A model generated the notes under the pieces. That model did not search any database, was not told the origin of the DNA, and saw nothing but the letters and a program-made list of their open reading frames with translations. From CAMEGH01 sp964513905 (GTDB lineage Bacteria > Patescibacteriota > Saccharimonadia > Saccharimonadales > Saccharimonadaceae): 37,266 nucleotides of DNA. The position numbers were made by a program, and so were the translations under genes. Below, piece by piece: positions 7,646 through 15,142 of the stretch. Position 1 is the stretch's first letter; each line of letters starts with the position of its first letter. Location: contig CAZENS010000007.1 in assembly GCA_964513905.1 (NCBI GenBank), forward strand, positions 1 through 37,266, read 5' to 3'.

Positions 7646-8281
7646 CTACCTAAGACCTGCTTGAGAAGAGCAGCTTGGCCACGCACCCCAACCTTGGCTA
7701 GCAAGTACCCGCTCTGCAACAGCAATTTGCTGCTCTCGCGTTGCGCCAGAGGCTGTAGCTGAATACTCTCCGCCACCATGTCCACTCCAGGTGCCAGCGG
7801 CAAACTGCAGACCTCCGCTATAGCCATTTCCTGTATCAATATTCCAATTGCCGCCACTTTCACACTGCGCAATCGTATCCCATACGCCGTCACCACCTGG
7901 GGCGACAGCAGCTGGTTGTGCGTACGTAGTCGGTGCCTGTGTAGTATATGATGTATCCGTATATGCGTACGGTTCACTCACTACAGCAACCGGTGCAGCG
8001 ACAGCAGTCTGCGTTGCACCGTAACGATCCGGCAATTCTTCATCTTCAGCTGGTATACGAACAGTATCTCCAGTATTAATTACATCTGGATGTACTATGT
8101 GCTCGTTTGCGTTAAATATACGCACATATGTTGTTTCATGTTGAGTGGCGATAGCCTCTAGAGTATCTCCAGGAGCCACCACTACAGACGTATCCTGCTT
8201 TGCTTCAACTGGTGCTGCACCTGCGAGCACCGAAATTCCGAGCGCAAGTAACGCTGATGTTAATTTCACATTAAAATTCAT
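7646..8281 (-). CDS. Secreted LysM-Rpf muralytic enzyme (resuscitation-promoting factor)
   Basis: 211 residues. A signal peptide covers about 1-27, ending A-P-V-E-A. A LysM domain follows (about 32-78: V-V-V-A-P-G-D-T-L-E-A-I-A), then a Pro/Thr/Ala-rich linker (80-130). The Rpf domain spans 132-205 with catalytic Glu141 in W-D-T-I-A-Q-C-E-S-G-G-N-W, G-N-G-Y-S-G-G-L-Q-F, and Q-G-W-G-A-W-P. Cys140 and Cys204 match the domain's disulfide pair. Rpf domains have a lysozyme-like fold that cleaves peptidoglycan; they are a hallmark of Actinobacteria, where they wake dormant cells. LysM binds peptidoglycan. The enzyme would be exported by SecYEG and act on its own wall or a neighbour's. AAGGAGG lies just before the ATG. 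Confidence 0.92.
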   Translation of the reverse strand: MNFNVKLTSALLALGISVLAGAAPVEAKQDTSVVVAPGDTLEAIATQHETTYVRIFNANEHIVHPDVINTGDTVRIPAEDEELPDRYGATQTAVAAPVAVVSEPYAYTDTSYTTQAPTTYAQPAAVAPGGDGVWDTIAQCESGGNWNIDTGNGYSGGLQFAAGTWSGHGGGEYSATASGATREQQIAVAERVLASQGWGAWPSCSSQAGLR

Positions 8282-8282
8282 T

Positions 8283-8376
8283 ATATTCCTCCTTTTATGC
8301 CCACGTTGTCCCTGATATTATTGATGTAAGAACATGGACATCCATTGTCCAATTAGGGCTGTGTTTAAAAAACACA
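8283..8376 (-). promoter_or_regulatory. Structured 5' leader of rpf
   Basis: About 95 nt from the predicted transcription start to the ribosome-binding site. It opens with a perfect 7-bp hairpin (8360-8376, TGTGTTT/AAACACA around TTT) and contains a second perfect 5-bp hairpin (8336-8350, GGACA/TGTCC). I do not recognise a named riboswitch in it. Confidence 0.4.
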
Positions 8377-8382
8377 AGCTCT

Positions 8383-8411
8383 ATAGTATGACACGAAATA
8401 AACCGTGTCAA
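8383..8411 (-). promoter_or_regulatory. rpf promoter with a dyad operator in the spacer
   Basis: On the minus strand TTGACA (complement of 8406-8411), 17-bp spacer, then TACTAT (complement of 8383-8388). A perfect inverted repeat TGACACG/CGTGTCA with 8-bp centre (8389-8410) fills the spacer and overlaps the -35, an arrangement typical of repressor operators. Confidence 0.6.
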
Positions 8412-8477
8412 GCTTTTTTATTAATCACAAGTGCAATCTACTATCAAAAATAATTTTGTATATGCTCGTTAATCTGG

Positions 8478-8483
8478 TATAAT
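8478..8483 (+). promoter_or_regulatory. Extended -10 promoter of rplA
   Basis: TGGTATAAT, an extended -10 element with TG one base upstream of TATAAT. The -35 is weak. It directs a ~55-nt leader containing the L1-binding hairpin. Confidence 0.6.
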
Positions 8484-8501
8484 TTGTTTGATATATTAAT
8501 G

Positions 8502-8531
8502 CGTGGGAGACGCTAAGTCGCATGAACCACG
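8502..8531 (+). promoter_or_regulatory. Putative L1-binding autoregulatory leader
   Basis: CGTGG (8502-8506) pairs with CCACG (8527-8531). The asymmetric internal loop has GAG on one side and ATGAA on the other, closed by a short GAC/GTC stem. This is the architecture of the L1 target in 23S rRNA and in bacterial rplA leaders, where excess L1 blocks its own translation. AAAGGAG follows directly, so L1 bound here would occlude initiation. Confidence 0.65.
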
Positions 8532-8543
8532 AAAGGAGATTTT

Positions 8544-9515
8544 ATGGCCAAGAAGGCAGATCTACTAGAGAAGGCTGCAGAGCTAGAACTAGATGTGACA
8601 GAAAAAAATACTATTGCAGAGATTGAAGAAGCAATCGCAGGTGCTGAAAAGCACGAAGTACGCGAAGCTCACGTAGCCAAGGCTGGTAAGCGCAGCGAAA
8701 AGGCGCTAAAAGAAGCTGAGGAAAAAGCAGAGAAAGAGGCTCGGAAAGAGGCCGGCGATACCACACCTCAAGATCCAGAAGCCGAAGAACACAAAAAGAA
8801 GGGTCCAAAACCAATTACCCGACCTCGAATTGAACGACGTGGTAAAAAATACCAGAATGCCGCAAAGAAAATTGAGAAAGACAAGAGCTATAGTCTTGCA
8901 GAAGCCCTCACGCTTGCAACTGAGACGTCAACAACTTCTTTTGATTCAAGCGTAGAAGTTCATGTACGTCTTGGTGTTGATCCGCGACAGGCCGATCAAA
9001 ACATTCGTGCGACTGTAAGTTTGCCAAATGGTACCGGAAAAGATGTTCGGGTTGCAGTTTTTGCGCCAGAGTCAGAACACGCTGCAGCTAAAAAAGCTGG
9101 CGCTTCAATTGTAGGTGATGAAGAATTCATTAAGCAGCTTGACAAAGAAGAGCTGAACTTTGATGTGCTAGTTGCTACTCCACAATATATGCCAAAACTT
9201 GGTCGCTACGCACGACTACTTGGCCCGCGCGGATTAATGCCAAATCCAAAGAGCGGTACGGTTGCCACAGATGTTGCAAAAGCAGTAACAGAGGCTAAAA
9301 CAGGTAAAGTTGAGTACCGTGTTGACAAGCAAGCAATCGTTCACCTTAGTATTGGAAAGGTAAGCTTTGGTCCAGAAAAGCTACTAGAGAATGCGCAGAC
9401 TTTCGTTGATAGCCTTACTGCTCAAAAACCAAGTAGCATAAAGGGTGTATACGTAAAATCAATGACCATTACGACAACAATGGGCCCTGCGATTAAGACT
9501 GAAGTTTCAAACTAG
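8544..9515 (+). CDS. rplA: 50S ribosomal protein L1 with SAP/HeH-like N-terminal extension
   Basis: 323 residues versus about 230 for ordinary L1. The L1 body begins near residue 97 (R-R-G-K-K-Y) and keeps the family motif G-P-R-G-L-M-P-N-P-K-S-G-T-V. L1 forms the mobile stalk by the ribosomal E site and guides deacylated tRNA out. The extra first ~95 residues have a short helix-extended-helix look (residues 3-36, L-L-E-K-A-A-E-L-E-L-D-V then a hydrophobic/acidic helix), like SAP/HeH nucleic-acid-binding modules, then a Glu/Lys/Ala coiled linker. AAAGGAG precedes the ATG with good spacing, which makes the long start credible. It is a single-gene unit with its own promoter, leader and terminator. 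Confidence 0.93.
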   Translation: MAKKADLLEKAAELELDVTEKNTIAEIEEAIAGAEKHEVREAHVAKAGKRSEKALKEAEEKAEKEARKEAGDTTPQDPEAEEHKKKGPKPITRPRIERRGKKYQNAAKKIEKDKSYSLAEALTLATETSTTSFDSSVEVHVRLGVDPRQADQNIRATVSLPNGTGKDVRVAVFAPESEHAAAKKAGASIVGDEEFIKQLDKEELNFDVLVATPQYMPKLGRYARLLGPRGLMPNPKSGTVATDVAKAVTEAKTGKVEYRVDKQAIVHLSIGKVSFGPEKLLENAQTFVDSLTAQKPSSIKGVYVKSMTITTTMGPAIKTEVSN

Positions 9516-9533
9516 AAGCAATTAAATTACGAG

Positions 9534-9564
9534 AACTCCGTCAAATTTGTGGCGGAGTTTTTTG
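9534..9564 (+). terminator. Terminator of rplA
   Basis: AACTCCG (9534-9540) and CGGAGTT (9553-9559), a perfect 7-bp stem with a 12-nt loop, followed by a run of six T. Confidence 0.85.
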
Positions 9565-9633
9565 TAGCTGATTCTACACCACTCATTGCCGAGATATATT
9601 GCTATACTGACATATAGGGAAGAGGGGGAGCGT

Positions 9634-10554
9634 ATGAGGCAATACTTAGCGTTGCTAAAAGACATAAAGCAAAACGGAGTTAACAAATCTGATCGCACAG
9701 GCACGGGAACGAGGAGTGTATTTGGCCGTCAAACTCGTTATGATCTAGCCAAGGGATTTCCTGCCGTCACAACAAAAAAACTTTATTTCAATAGTGTAGT
9801 ACACGAGCTGCTGTGGTTCTTAAAGGGCACGGGTAATATTGAATATCTGGCACAGAATAACGTTCATATCTGGGACGAATGGCCATTCAAGGCGTACCTG
9901 GAAAAAAATAATTTACCAATTCCAGAAGTTAATAGCAATGAGTGGAAGATGCAAATGAGTGAGTTTATTGAACGCATTGCCGCCGACCACTCATTTGCAG
10001 AGCAGTGGGGCGACCTAGGCCCAGTTTACGGTGTTCAATGGCGCAAATGGCCCGATGGCAAAGGTGGGCATATCGATCAGATTGCTAATGCTATCGACAT
10101 GATAAAAAATAATCCCGATAGTCGTCGCAATATTGTTAGCGCTTGGAATGTAGCCGAAATAGATGATATTGCACAAGCTGGCGGCCTGCCGCCGTGCCAC
10201 ACGATGTTTCAGTTTAGTGTTAGGGATGGAAAGCTTGATCTGCACCTTACTCAGCGCAGTGCTGATACGTTTCTGGGCGTGCCGTTTAACATTGCATCAT
10301 ATGCGCTCCTTCAGAGTATGGTTGCGCAAGTGACCAACACAGAACCTGGTGAATTTGTACACACAACGATAGACACACACCTCTATGTAAATCATATGGA
10401 TCAAGTCGACGAGCAGCTATCGCGCACGCCACGCGCCTTGCCAAAATTGGTACTCAACAAATCGATCACAAATATAGACAATTTCACCTTCGATGACATC
10501 AAGCTTGAAGGCTACGACCCGTATCCGCCGATTAAGGCGCCGATTGCTGTCTAA
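9634..10554 (+). CDS. thyA: Thymidylate synthase (ThyA type)
   Basis: 306 residues from ATG 9634, which follows GAGGGGGAG by a few nt; a frame extension to 9586 runs through the TATACT -10 box (9603-9608) and is rejected. ThyA hallmarks are D-R-T-G-T-G-T near the start, F-P-A-V-T-T-K-K, catalytic Cys in L-P-P-C-H-T-M-F-Q-F, Q-R-S-A-D, and D-T-H-L-Y-V-N-H near the end. It converts dUMP and methylene-tetrahydrofolate into dTMP and dihydrofolate. A ~50-residue insertion around residues 80-140 is the one usual in longer ThyA proteins. It converges on folA with overlapping stop codons, and dcd and tmk lie just beyond, making a dTMP supply cluster. Confidence 0.97.
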   Translation: MRQYLALLKDIKQNGVNKSDRTGTGTRSVFGRQTRYDLAKGFPAVTTKKLYFNSVVHELLWFLKGTGNIEYLAQNNVHIWDEWPFKAYLEKNNLPIPEVNSNEWKMQMSEFIERIAADHSFAEQWGDLGPVYGVQWRKWPDGKGGHIDQIANAIDMIKNNPDSRRNIVSAWNVAEIDDIAQAGGLPPCHTMFQFSVRDGKLDLHLTQRSADTFLGVPFNIASYALLQSMVAQVTNTEPGEFVHTTIDTHLYVNHMDQVDEQLSRTPRALPKLVLNKSITNIDNFTFDDIKLEGYDPYPPIKAPIAV

Positions 10555-11042
10555 TCTTTAGTGTATTCATACACCACAAAGTCATGAGCATATTCATTAC
10601 GCTCATCTGCTTTTCGGCGTTCACGACTAACAGCCTGCCACTTTTTAGAATCTAGTCGTGGAAAATACGTTGTCATATCCTGAAACTCAGCATCTACTTC
10701 TGTCGCATATATTCTCTCAACACTATCTATTGACTGCTCGTACAGCTGCGCACCGCCAAATATAAAAACTTCATCATGCTGCGCTAGCTGATATGCTTCA
10801 TCCAGACTGCGTGCCACTTCCAGGCCTGCCTGCGGCTCCAAAGTTCTGCTTACGACAATATTTTGACGTCCGGGCAGTGCGCGCCCAATCGACTCAAAGG
10901 TTTTTCGACCCATAATGATTGTATTGCCCAGCGTCAGCTCTTTAACGCGTGTTAAGTCGGAAGGTAAGTCCCGCCCCCACGGCAAGTCAGTCCCATTGCC
11001 GATAGCCAAATTCTTGTCATACGCAACTAATATATTTTTCAT
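10551..11042 (-). CDS. folA: Dihydrofolate reductase
   Basis: 163 residues, typical length. Motifs are A-I-G-N-G-T-D-L-P-W near the N-terminus (Met20-loop region), M-G-R-K-T-F-E-S for NADPH binding, and V-F-I-F-G-G-A-Q-L-Y. It reduces the dihydrofolate produced by ThyA back to tetrahydrofolate. GAGGAG lies just before the ATG. Its TAG (complement of 10551-10553) lies inside the same CTAA as the thyA TAA, so the two genes overlap tail to tail by four bases. No de novo folate genes are visible in this window. Confidence 0.96.
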   Translation of the reverse strand: MKNILVAYDKNLAIGNGTDLPWGRDLPSDLTRVKELTLGNTIIMGRKTFESIGRALPGRQNIVVSRTLEPQAGLEVARSLDEAYQLAQHDEVFIFGGAQLYEQSIDSVERIYATEVDAEFQDMTTYFPRLDSKKWQAVSRERRKADERNEYAHDFVVYEYTKD

Positions 11043-11164
11043 ACCTACTCCTCGCTTACTTTATCGTAACCTCTAGCGAAAATATACCACTTGAAAATAA
11101 TACGATTATACACAATATTAGTATACGCTATGCGTACACGCACTTAATATTGACATCCCTGCTA

Positions 11165-11425
11165 CTAGCGGTACAAAAGAAGATTCAGCAAAATCCAACC
11201 AGGATTCCCGCTCCTAATAGCCAAACACGCACACACCGTTGACCCTCCCGAGACTAGTAGAATCAATATGGTTGTAATCCAGCCAATAGTGTCAAGATTA
11301 AGTAGTGCAACTACAGACATAACAATGCTAGCGACGATAATCAAACTTGCGCAAATAACCAACATCCAGCTTCGACCTTCAGCCGCCAGAAACGGCATGT
11401 TATACCACTTTTCTTTAGTAGACAT
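11165..11425 (-). CDS. Small two-helix membrane protein
   Basis: 86 residues from the ATG at 11425; a TTG immediately upstream is the less likely start. Two long hydrophobic segments (about 20-42 and 47-70) with a short Leu-Asp-Thr turn, and a basic N-terminal cytoplasmic piece. GAAGGA lies upstream at moderate spacing with TATGAT as a possible -10. No family recognised. It is divergent from dcd. The length and TM pattern argue for a real gene, but without homology this is modest support. Confidence 0.5.
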   Translation of the reverse strand: MSTKEKWYNMPFLAAEGRSWMLVICASLIIVASIVMSVVALLNLDTIGWITTILILLVSGGSTVCACLAIRSGNPGWILLNLLLYR

Positions 11426-11542
11426 CAATGAAGTCCTTCATTATCATAGTTAACCTTGTCTTAATAGATATATACCTCTTTTGTTACTTTTAATTATACC
11501 ACCCAAGCGTGATACAATGAATCTAGAACAAAGTGAGGGAAC

Positions 11543-12265
11543 ATGGCAGTATATAGTAATACCGATATTTTACAGGCGGTGAATGATGGCACGATAGTGT
11601 GCACGCCGTTTGACAAGCGACACGTGAGCGAAGCGAGTTTAGATTTTACGCTTGGCTATTATTTTTATAAACAAGAATATTCTGACAATGCAAAGGTGTA
11701 CAACCCATTTGATGAGGCAGACGTCGCACGATATTTTAAAGGGCCGCTCGAAGCCATGCCGCATAAGGATTGGTGTGAGAAGAATGGGTATAAGTTATTT
11801 GAAAACATTCCCGAGGATCACCCGATTATTGTCCTTAAACCAGGCGAGCGCATCTTGGCGCATACACACGAATTCGTTGGTATACGTGCTCACGGAGGTG
11901 CCGCCGAAGTAAAAAGCCGTAGCAGCTGGGGCCGCAATGGCGTAGCAGTGTGTTTTGATGCTGGATGGATCGATCCTGGCTACATCAACCGCATTACATT
12001 AGAAATATACAATCTTAATCAGCACGAGTCAGTAGTACTGCCGGTTGGCGAGCGAGTAGGGCAGCTAATATTCCATGACACAATTTCACCTGTAGAAGGC
12101 GACTACAGTGATGGCCGCAAGGGAATGAGTGGAAAATATCAACATACAGACAATTTAGACGAGTTAATAGCAAGCTGGCGCCCAAGTATGATGCTGCCTC
12201 GTGCCTTTAAGGACAAGCGCGCACTGCCCAAAGAAATTAGTGGACTCAGCGAAGGGTATAAGTAG
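11543..12265 (+). CDS. dcd: dCTP deaminase (Dcd/dUTPase superfamily)
   Basis: 240 residues, longer than the usual ~190. The superfamily core is plain: A-E-V-K-S-R-S-S-W-G-R-N-G-V, then D-P-G-Y-I-N-R-I-T-L-E-I-Y-N-L-N containing the catalytic Glu, and a C-terminal S-G-K-Y-Q. Extra length lies in an insertion near residues 45-90 and a ~35-residue tail. The enzyme deaminates dCTP to dUTP; some members also hydrolyse dUTP to dUMP, the ThyA substrate, and the sequence alone does not settle which. GAGGGA precedes the ATG, with TACAAT at 11513-11518 as -10. It is followed after one base by tmk, so they form an operon. Confidence 0.9.
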   Translation: MAVYSNTDILQAVNDGTIVCTPFDKRHVSEASLDFTLGYYFYKQEYSDNAKVYNPFDEADVARYFKGPLEAMPHKDWCEKNGYKLFENIPEDHPIIVLKPGERILAHTHEFVGIRAHGGAAEVKSRSSWGRNGVAVCFDAGWIDPGYINRITLEIYNLNQHESVVLPVGERVGQLIFHDTISPVEGDYSDGRKGMSGKYQHTDNLDELIASWRPSMMLPRAFKDKRALPKEISGLSEGYK

Positions 12266-12266
12266 G

Positions 12267-12950
12267 ATGAGCCGCGGCAGACTAATCGCAATTGAGGGTG
12301 GTGATGGCTCAGGCAAAGCGACACAAGCTGAACTTACACGGCAATATATCGAAGAGACGCTCGGCCGACCAGTTATGAAAGCATCGTTTCCGCGATACGG
12401 AGAAGAATCTTCGCTATTTGTGCAGAAATATCTAAATGGGGAATATGGCGACATAGACGCTATGCCACCGGAAGTTGTTGCACTTTTATTTGCGACCGAT
12501 CGTATGGCGGGCACTCCAGAAATTTCTAGCTGGCTGAATGCCAAACCGGACGGAGTCGCCGTACTGGATAGATACGTCGGATCAAATCTTGCTCATCAGG
12601 GGGCGAAAATTCAAAATACTGCAAAAAGACATGCGTTCTATAGCGATATTCAATCTTACGAAACAAATGTGCTCGGTATGCTCACACCAGATGTAAATAT
12701 TGTACTGCTTTTGCCGTCTGATATTGCACAGCAAAATGTTGATACAAAAGACCCACGATCATACACCAATAAGAAACGTGATATCCACGAAGCGAACAAG
12801 CAATATCTTGAACAAGTAAAATTTTGCTATGAAGAATTATGCAAACTTTTTCCAGATAAGTACATTCCTGTTAATTGCACAAACAAGTCAGGAGACATGC
12901 GCACCCGCGAAGAAATTCAACAAGACATCCGATCAATCATCGCAATTTAG
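12267..12950 (+). CDS. tmk: Thymidylate kinase
   Basis: 227 residues. The ATG at 12267 is one base after the dcd stop; a longer frame starting inside dcd is rejected. The P-loop reads E-G-G-D-G-S-G-K-A-T-Q, where most bacterial enzymes have G-K-S/T-T. Further marks are V-L-D-R-Y-V-G-S-N-L-A-H-Q for the DR/Y motif and a lid region with D-P-R-S-Y-T. It phosphorylates dTMP to dTDP, the step after ThyA. An AAGTAGGAT sequence at the end of dcd can act as ribosome-binding site, giving translational coupling. Confidence 0.92.
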   Translation: MSRGRLIAIEGGDGSGKATQAELTRQYIEETLGRPVMKASFPRYGEESSLFVQKYLNGEYGDIDAMPPEVVALLFATDRMAGTPEISSWLNAKPDGVAVLDRYVGSNLAHQGAKIQNTAKRHAFYSDIQSYETNVLGMLTPDVNIVLLLPSDIAQQNVDTKDPRSYTNKKRDIHEANKQYLEQVKFCYEELCKLFPDKYIPVNCTNKSGDMRTREEIQQDIRSIIAI

Positions 12951-13018
12951 CAAAGAAAACATTCAACACAATCCAGACATAATGGTATACTATAAGCACA
13001 ATGAAACGGGAGGGAAGA

Positions 13019-14332
13019 ATGCGTAGATTTCGCCCGCTAAACACCATGCGGCGTTTTTTTACAATTCCCGTAGAAACATCTCATCTAAAATCAAAAACCG
13101 TACAAAGGCTCTCGTTTACGTTTGAATACGTACTCCTACTTGTTGTGTCGGTCGTGATTAGTACGTTGGGTCTATTGATGGATTCATCTGCGACAATTAT
13201 CGGTGGTATGATTGTATCTCCGTTTATTATTCCAGTTCTCTCGCTTGCGTATGGTATTTACGACGGCAATATACGAATCATGCATAAGTCTCTGCTTATG
13301 ATTGTGGTCTCCATCGCAATTGCGCTCGCCACCTCATTTTTAATTACAGAAATATCACCACTAAAAAACATTACTGATGAAATATCGATACGAACAACAC
13401 CAACCTTGTTAGATTTATTCATTGCACTCGGAGCTGGACTGGTTGGAGTTCTTGCGCTATCGAGACATAAAATTGCAGATAGCTTTGCGGGCGTAGCAAT
13501 TGCAACTTCGCTGGTGCCGCCACTTTCGGTTGCTGGCGTTGGCTTATCACTAGAGATGAGCCAGGTGTTCTATGGCGGCATGCTGCTTTTTTTGCTGAAT
13601 GTTCTTGCAATCGCCTTTATTGGTACGATATATCTCACATTTCAGCACTGGCTTGCGGCAGATAAATCACACATCTCCGTACGCGTGCTATCGATTATCG
13701 GTGTGAGTTTACTATTACTGGTGCTTCCACTTACGTACCAACTTCGAAATTACACCTACAATCTAACTGTTCAGGATGAAGTGCGCACCACGATTGAAGA
13801 TACAATTCACACGCGGTATCAAAACTCACGAGTCGATCATATCGAGACTTCTGTGGCAAAGCGAAACAACCGCAACGTTATTACTATCAACGCGCAGGCA
13901 ACTATAGATGAAGGCGATACTATATCTTATGAACTTCAGGAGCAAATTGATAAGAAACTAAAGAAAAAGCTACAAGCAGATATTAAATTACAGCTTAGCA
14001 TTCGACGATCGGTTGGAATTATCTCCAAAGAACAAGAAAAACAATCACTAGCAACAAAAAACTTTATCGATACATTCACTAAGGCTATGCGAAAACACCA
14101 CCCAGATGTAAGCGTTTCCAGCATAGTGCTAGAAACACCAGCAGAGACTAGCAGTCTGACGGCCATTATTCGCTTAACGGGAGCGCCCGAAGACACGCCG
14201 TCTAAGCACTCGCTAAAAACTATTCAAGCAGAAAGCTCAAATAGTTTGCCAGAACACGTTGAGTACGACATAACCTATATACCAGTAATTAAGCTGACAG
14301 CACCTCAGCAAGAAACAAATAAAAATAGCTAA
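13019..14332 (+). CDS. DUF389 family membrane protein
   Basis: 437 residues. Five to six membrane helices from about 25 to 225 contain the DUF389 signature: D-S-S-A-T-I-I-G-G-M-I-V-S-P, then A-G-L-V-G-V-L-A-L, and A-T-S-L-V-P-P-L-S. The C-terminal ~200 residues are soluble and charged. The family occurs widely in bacteria and archaea without an established function. The ATG at 13019 follows GGGAGGG at ideal distance, with TATACT at 12986-12991; the earlier ATG at 13001 would leave almost no leader and contains the Shine-Dalgarno within its codons. It lies between tmk and the rplJL leader. Confidence 0.85.
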   Translation: MRRFRPLNTMRRFFTIPVETSHLKSKTVQRLSFTFEYVLLLVVSVVISTLGLLMDSSATIIGGMIVSPFIIPVLSLAYGIYDGNIRIMHKSLLMIVVSIAIALATSFLITEISPLKNITDEISIRTTPTLLDLFIALGAGLVGVLALSRHKIADSFAGVAIATSLVPPLSVAGVGLSLEMSQVFYGGMLLFLLNVLAIAFIGTIYLTFQHWLAADKSHISVRVLSIIGVSLLLLVLPLTYQLRNYTYNLTVQDEVRTTIEDTIHTRYQNSRVDHIETSVAKRNNRNVITINAQATIDEGDTISYELQEQIDKKLKKKLQADIKLQLSIRRSVGIISKEQEKQSLATKNFIDTFTKAMRKHHPDVSVSSIVLETPAETSSLTAIIRLTGAPEDTPSKHSLKTIQAESSNSLPEHVEYDITYIPVIKLTAPQQETNKNS

Positions 14333-14338
14333 AATGTG

Positions 14339-14367
14339 TTGACTTTTTTACTAGTGTAGAATATACT
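14339..14367 (+). promoter_or_regulatory. Promoter of the rplJ-rplL operon
   Basis: TTGACT (14339-14344), 17-bp spacer, TATACT (14362-14367). Transcription would start near 14374, immediately before the L10 leader. Confidence 0.8.
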
Positions 14368-14375
14368 ACGTAAAG

Positions 14376-14455
14376 ACATTGCCAAAGACAGTAGCAGTCC
14401 AAGGAAACAAAGACTTAATACGCTACCGAGGAATGAGACAAACAATCATTTCAAT
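14376..14455 (+). ncRNA. L10 leader (ribosomal protein leader RNA)
   Basis: Carries the family hallmarks in order: A-A-A-G-A-C-A-G, GTAGC (14391-14395) pairing with GCTAC (14422-14426), a T-T-A-A-T internal segment, and C-C-G-A-G-G after the closing stem. In bacteria this RNA binds the L10-(L12)4 complex to feed back on stalk protein synthesis. It sits directly upstream of rplJ behind its own promoter, with an attenuator hairpin between. Confidence 0.85.
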
Positions 14456-14462
14456 TAAGAGT

Positions 14463-14500
14463 AAGTCTTTGGTAGTGCGAGAATCAAAGACTCTTTTTTT
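14463..14500 (+). terminator. Attenuator terminator of rplJ-rplL
   Basis: AGTCTTTG (14464-14471) pairs with CAAAGACT (14485-14492), then C and seven T. The 5' arm can instead pair with CAAAGACTT at 14408-14416 (9 bp) or CCAAAGAC at 14382-14389 (8 bp), so leader folding decides whether the terminator forms. It lies 83 nt before rplJ. Confidence 0.8.
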
Positions 14501-14583
14501 ATAAAGATATTTGATACCAAACTACCAGATCTTTAACAATATATCCCAATCATTATAAACCTAACCAAAAGGAAGTTTAATTT

Positions 14584-15108
14584 ATGGCAATTACCCGCGA
14601 TAAAAAACAATCTTTGGTTGCTGAAGTATCTGACATTCTTGCCGATGCAAAAATGACTGCATTTGCAAAATATCAGGGCCTTAGCGTAGCAGACCTTCAA
14701 GCTTTGCGAGCAGCTGCTCGTGAGGCAAATGTAACTATTAAAGTGGTGAAAAACCGCCTTGTGCGAGTAGCTCTATCAGAGCACGACACCTACAAAGATA
14801 CAGATACATCTGCGCTTGAAGGACAGCTTCTGTATGCATTTAGCAGTGAAGACGAAGTTGCGCCAGCACAAGTGCTAAAAAACTTCTCAAAAGACCACGA
14901 AGCGCTGGAGCTTGTCGGTGGCTTTAGTGAAGAAGGTAAATCGCTAGATACAGCTGAAGTAACAGCGCTTGCTGGACTACCGAGCAAAGAACAGCTCATT
15001 GCAGAAGTTGTATCACAGTTACTATCACCTGTACACGATGTTACAAATGCGCTTTCTGGAAACCTTCACGGCTTGCTCGATGGCGTCGAAGCAAAAGCAA
15101 CCAATTAA
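14584..15108 (+). CDS. rplJ: 50S ribosomal protein L10
   Basis: 174 residues. The N-terminal domain has F-A-K-Y-Q-G-L-S-V-A-D-L-Q-A-L-R and V-V-K-N-R-L, standard for L10. The C-terminal helix that binds L7/L12 dimers is at about 145-170. L10 anchors the stalk to 23S rRNA next to L11 and, with L12, is the expected ligand of the leader RNA upstream. AAAGGAAG precedes the ATG. rplL follows after 34 nt with its own ribosome-binding site. Confidence 0.96.
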   Translation: MAITRDKKQSLVAEVSDILADAKMTAFAKYQGLSVADLQALRAAAREANVTIKVVKNRLVRVALSEHDTYKDTDTSALEGQLLYAFSSEDEVAPAQVLKNFSKDHEALELVGGFSEEGKSLDTAEVTALAGLPSKEQLIAEVVSQLLSPVHDVTNALSGNLHGLLDGVEAKATN

Positions 15109-15142
15109 TTATTAACCGATTATTACAAGTAAGGAGCTAAAA

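Noticed and set aside
8283..8376. c-di-AMP (ydaO) riboswitch before rpf, as in some Actinobacteria.
   Set aside because: The leader is too short and lacks the conserved purine-rich blocks of that class.
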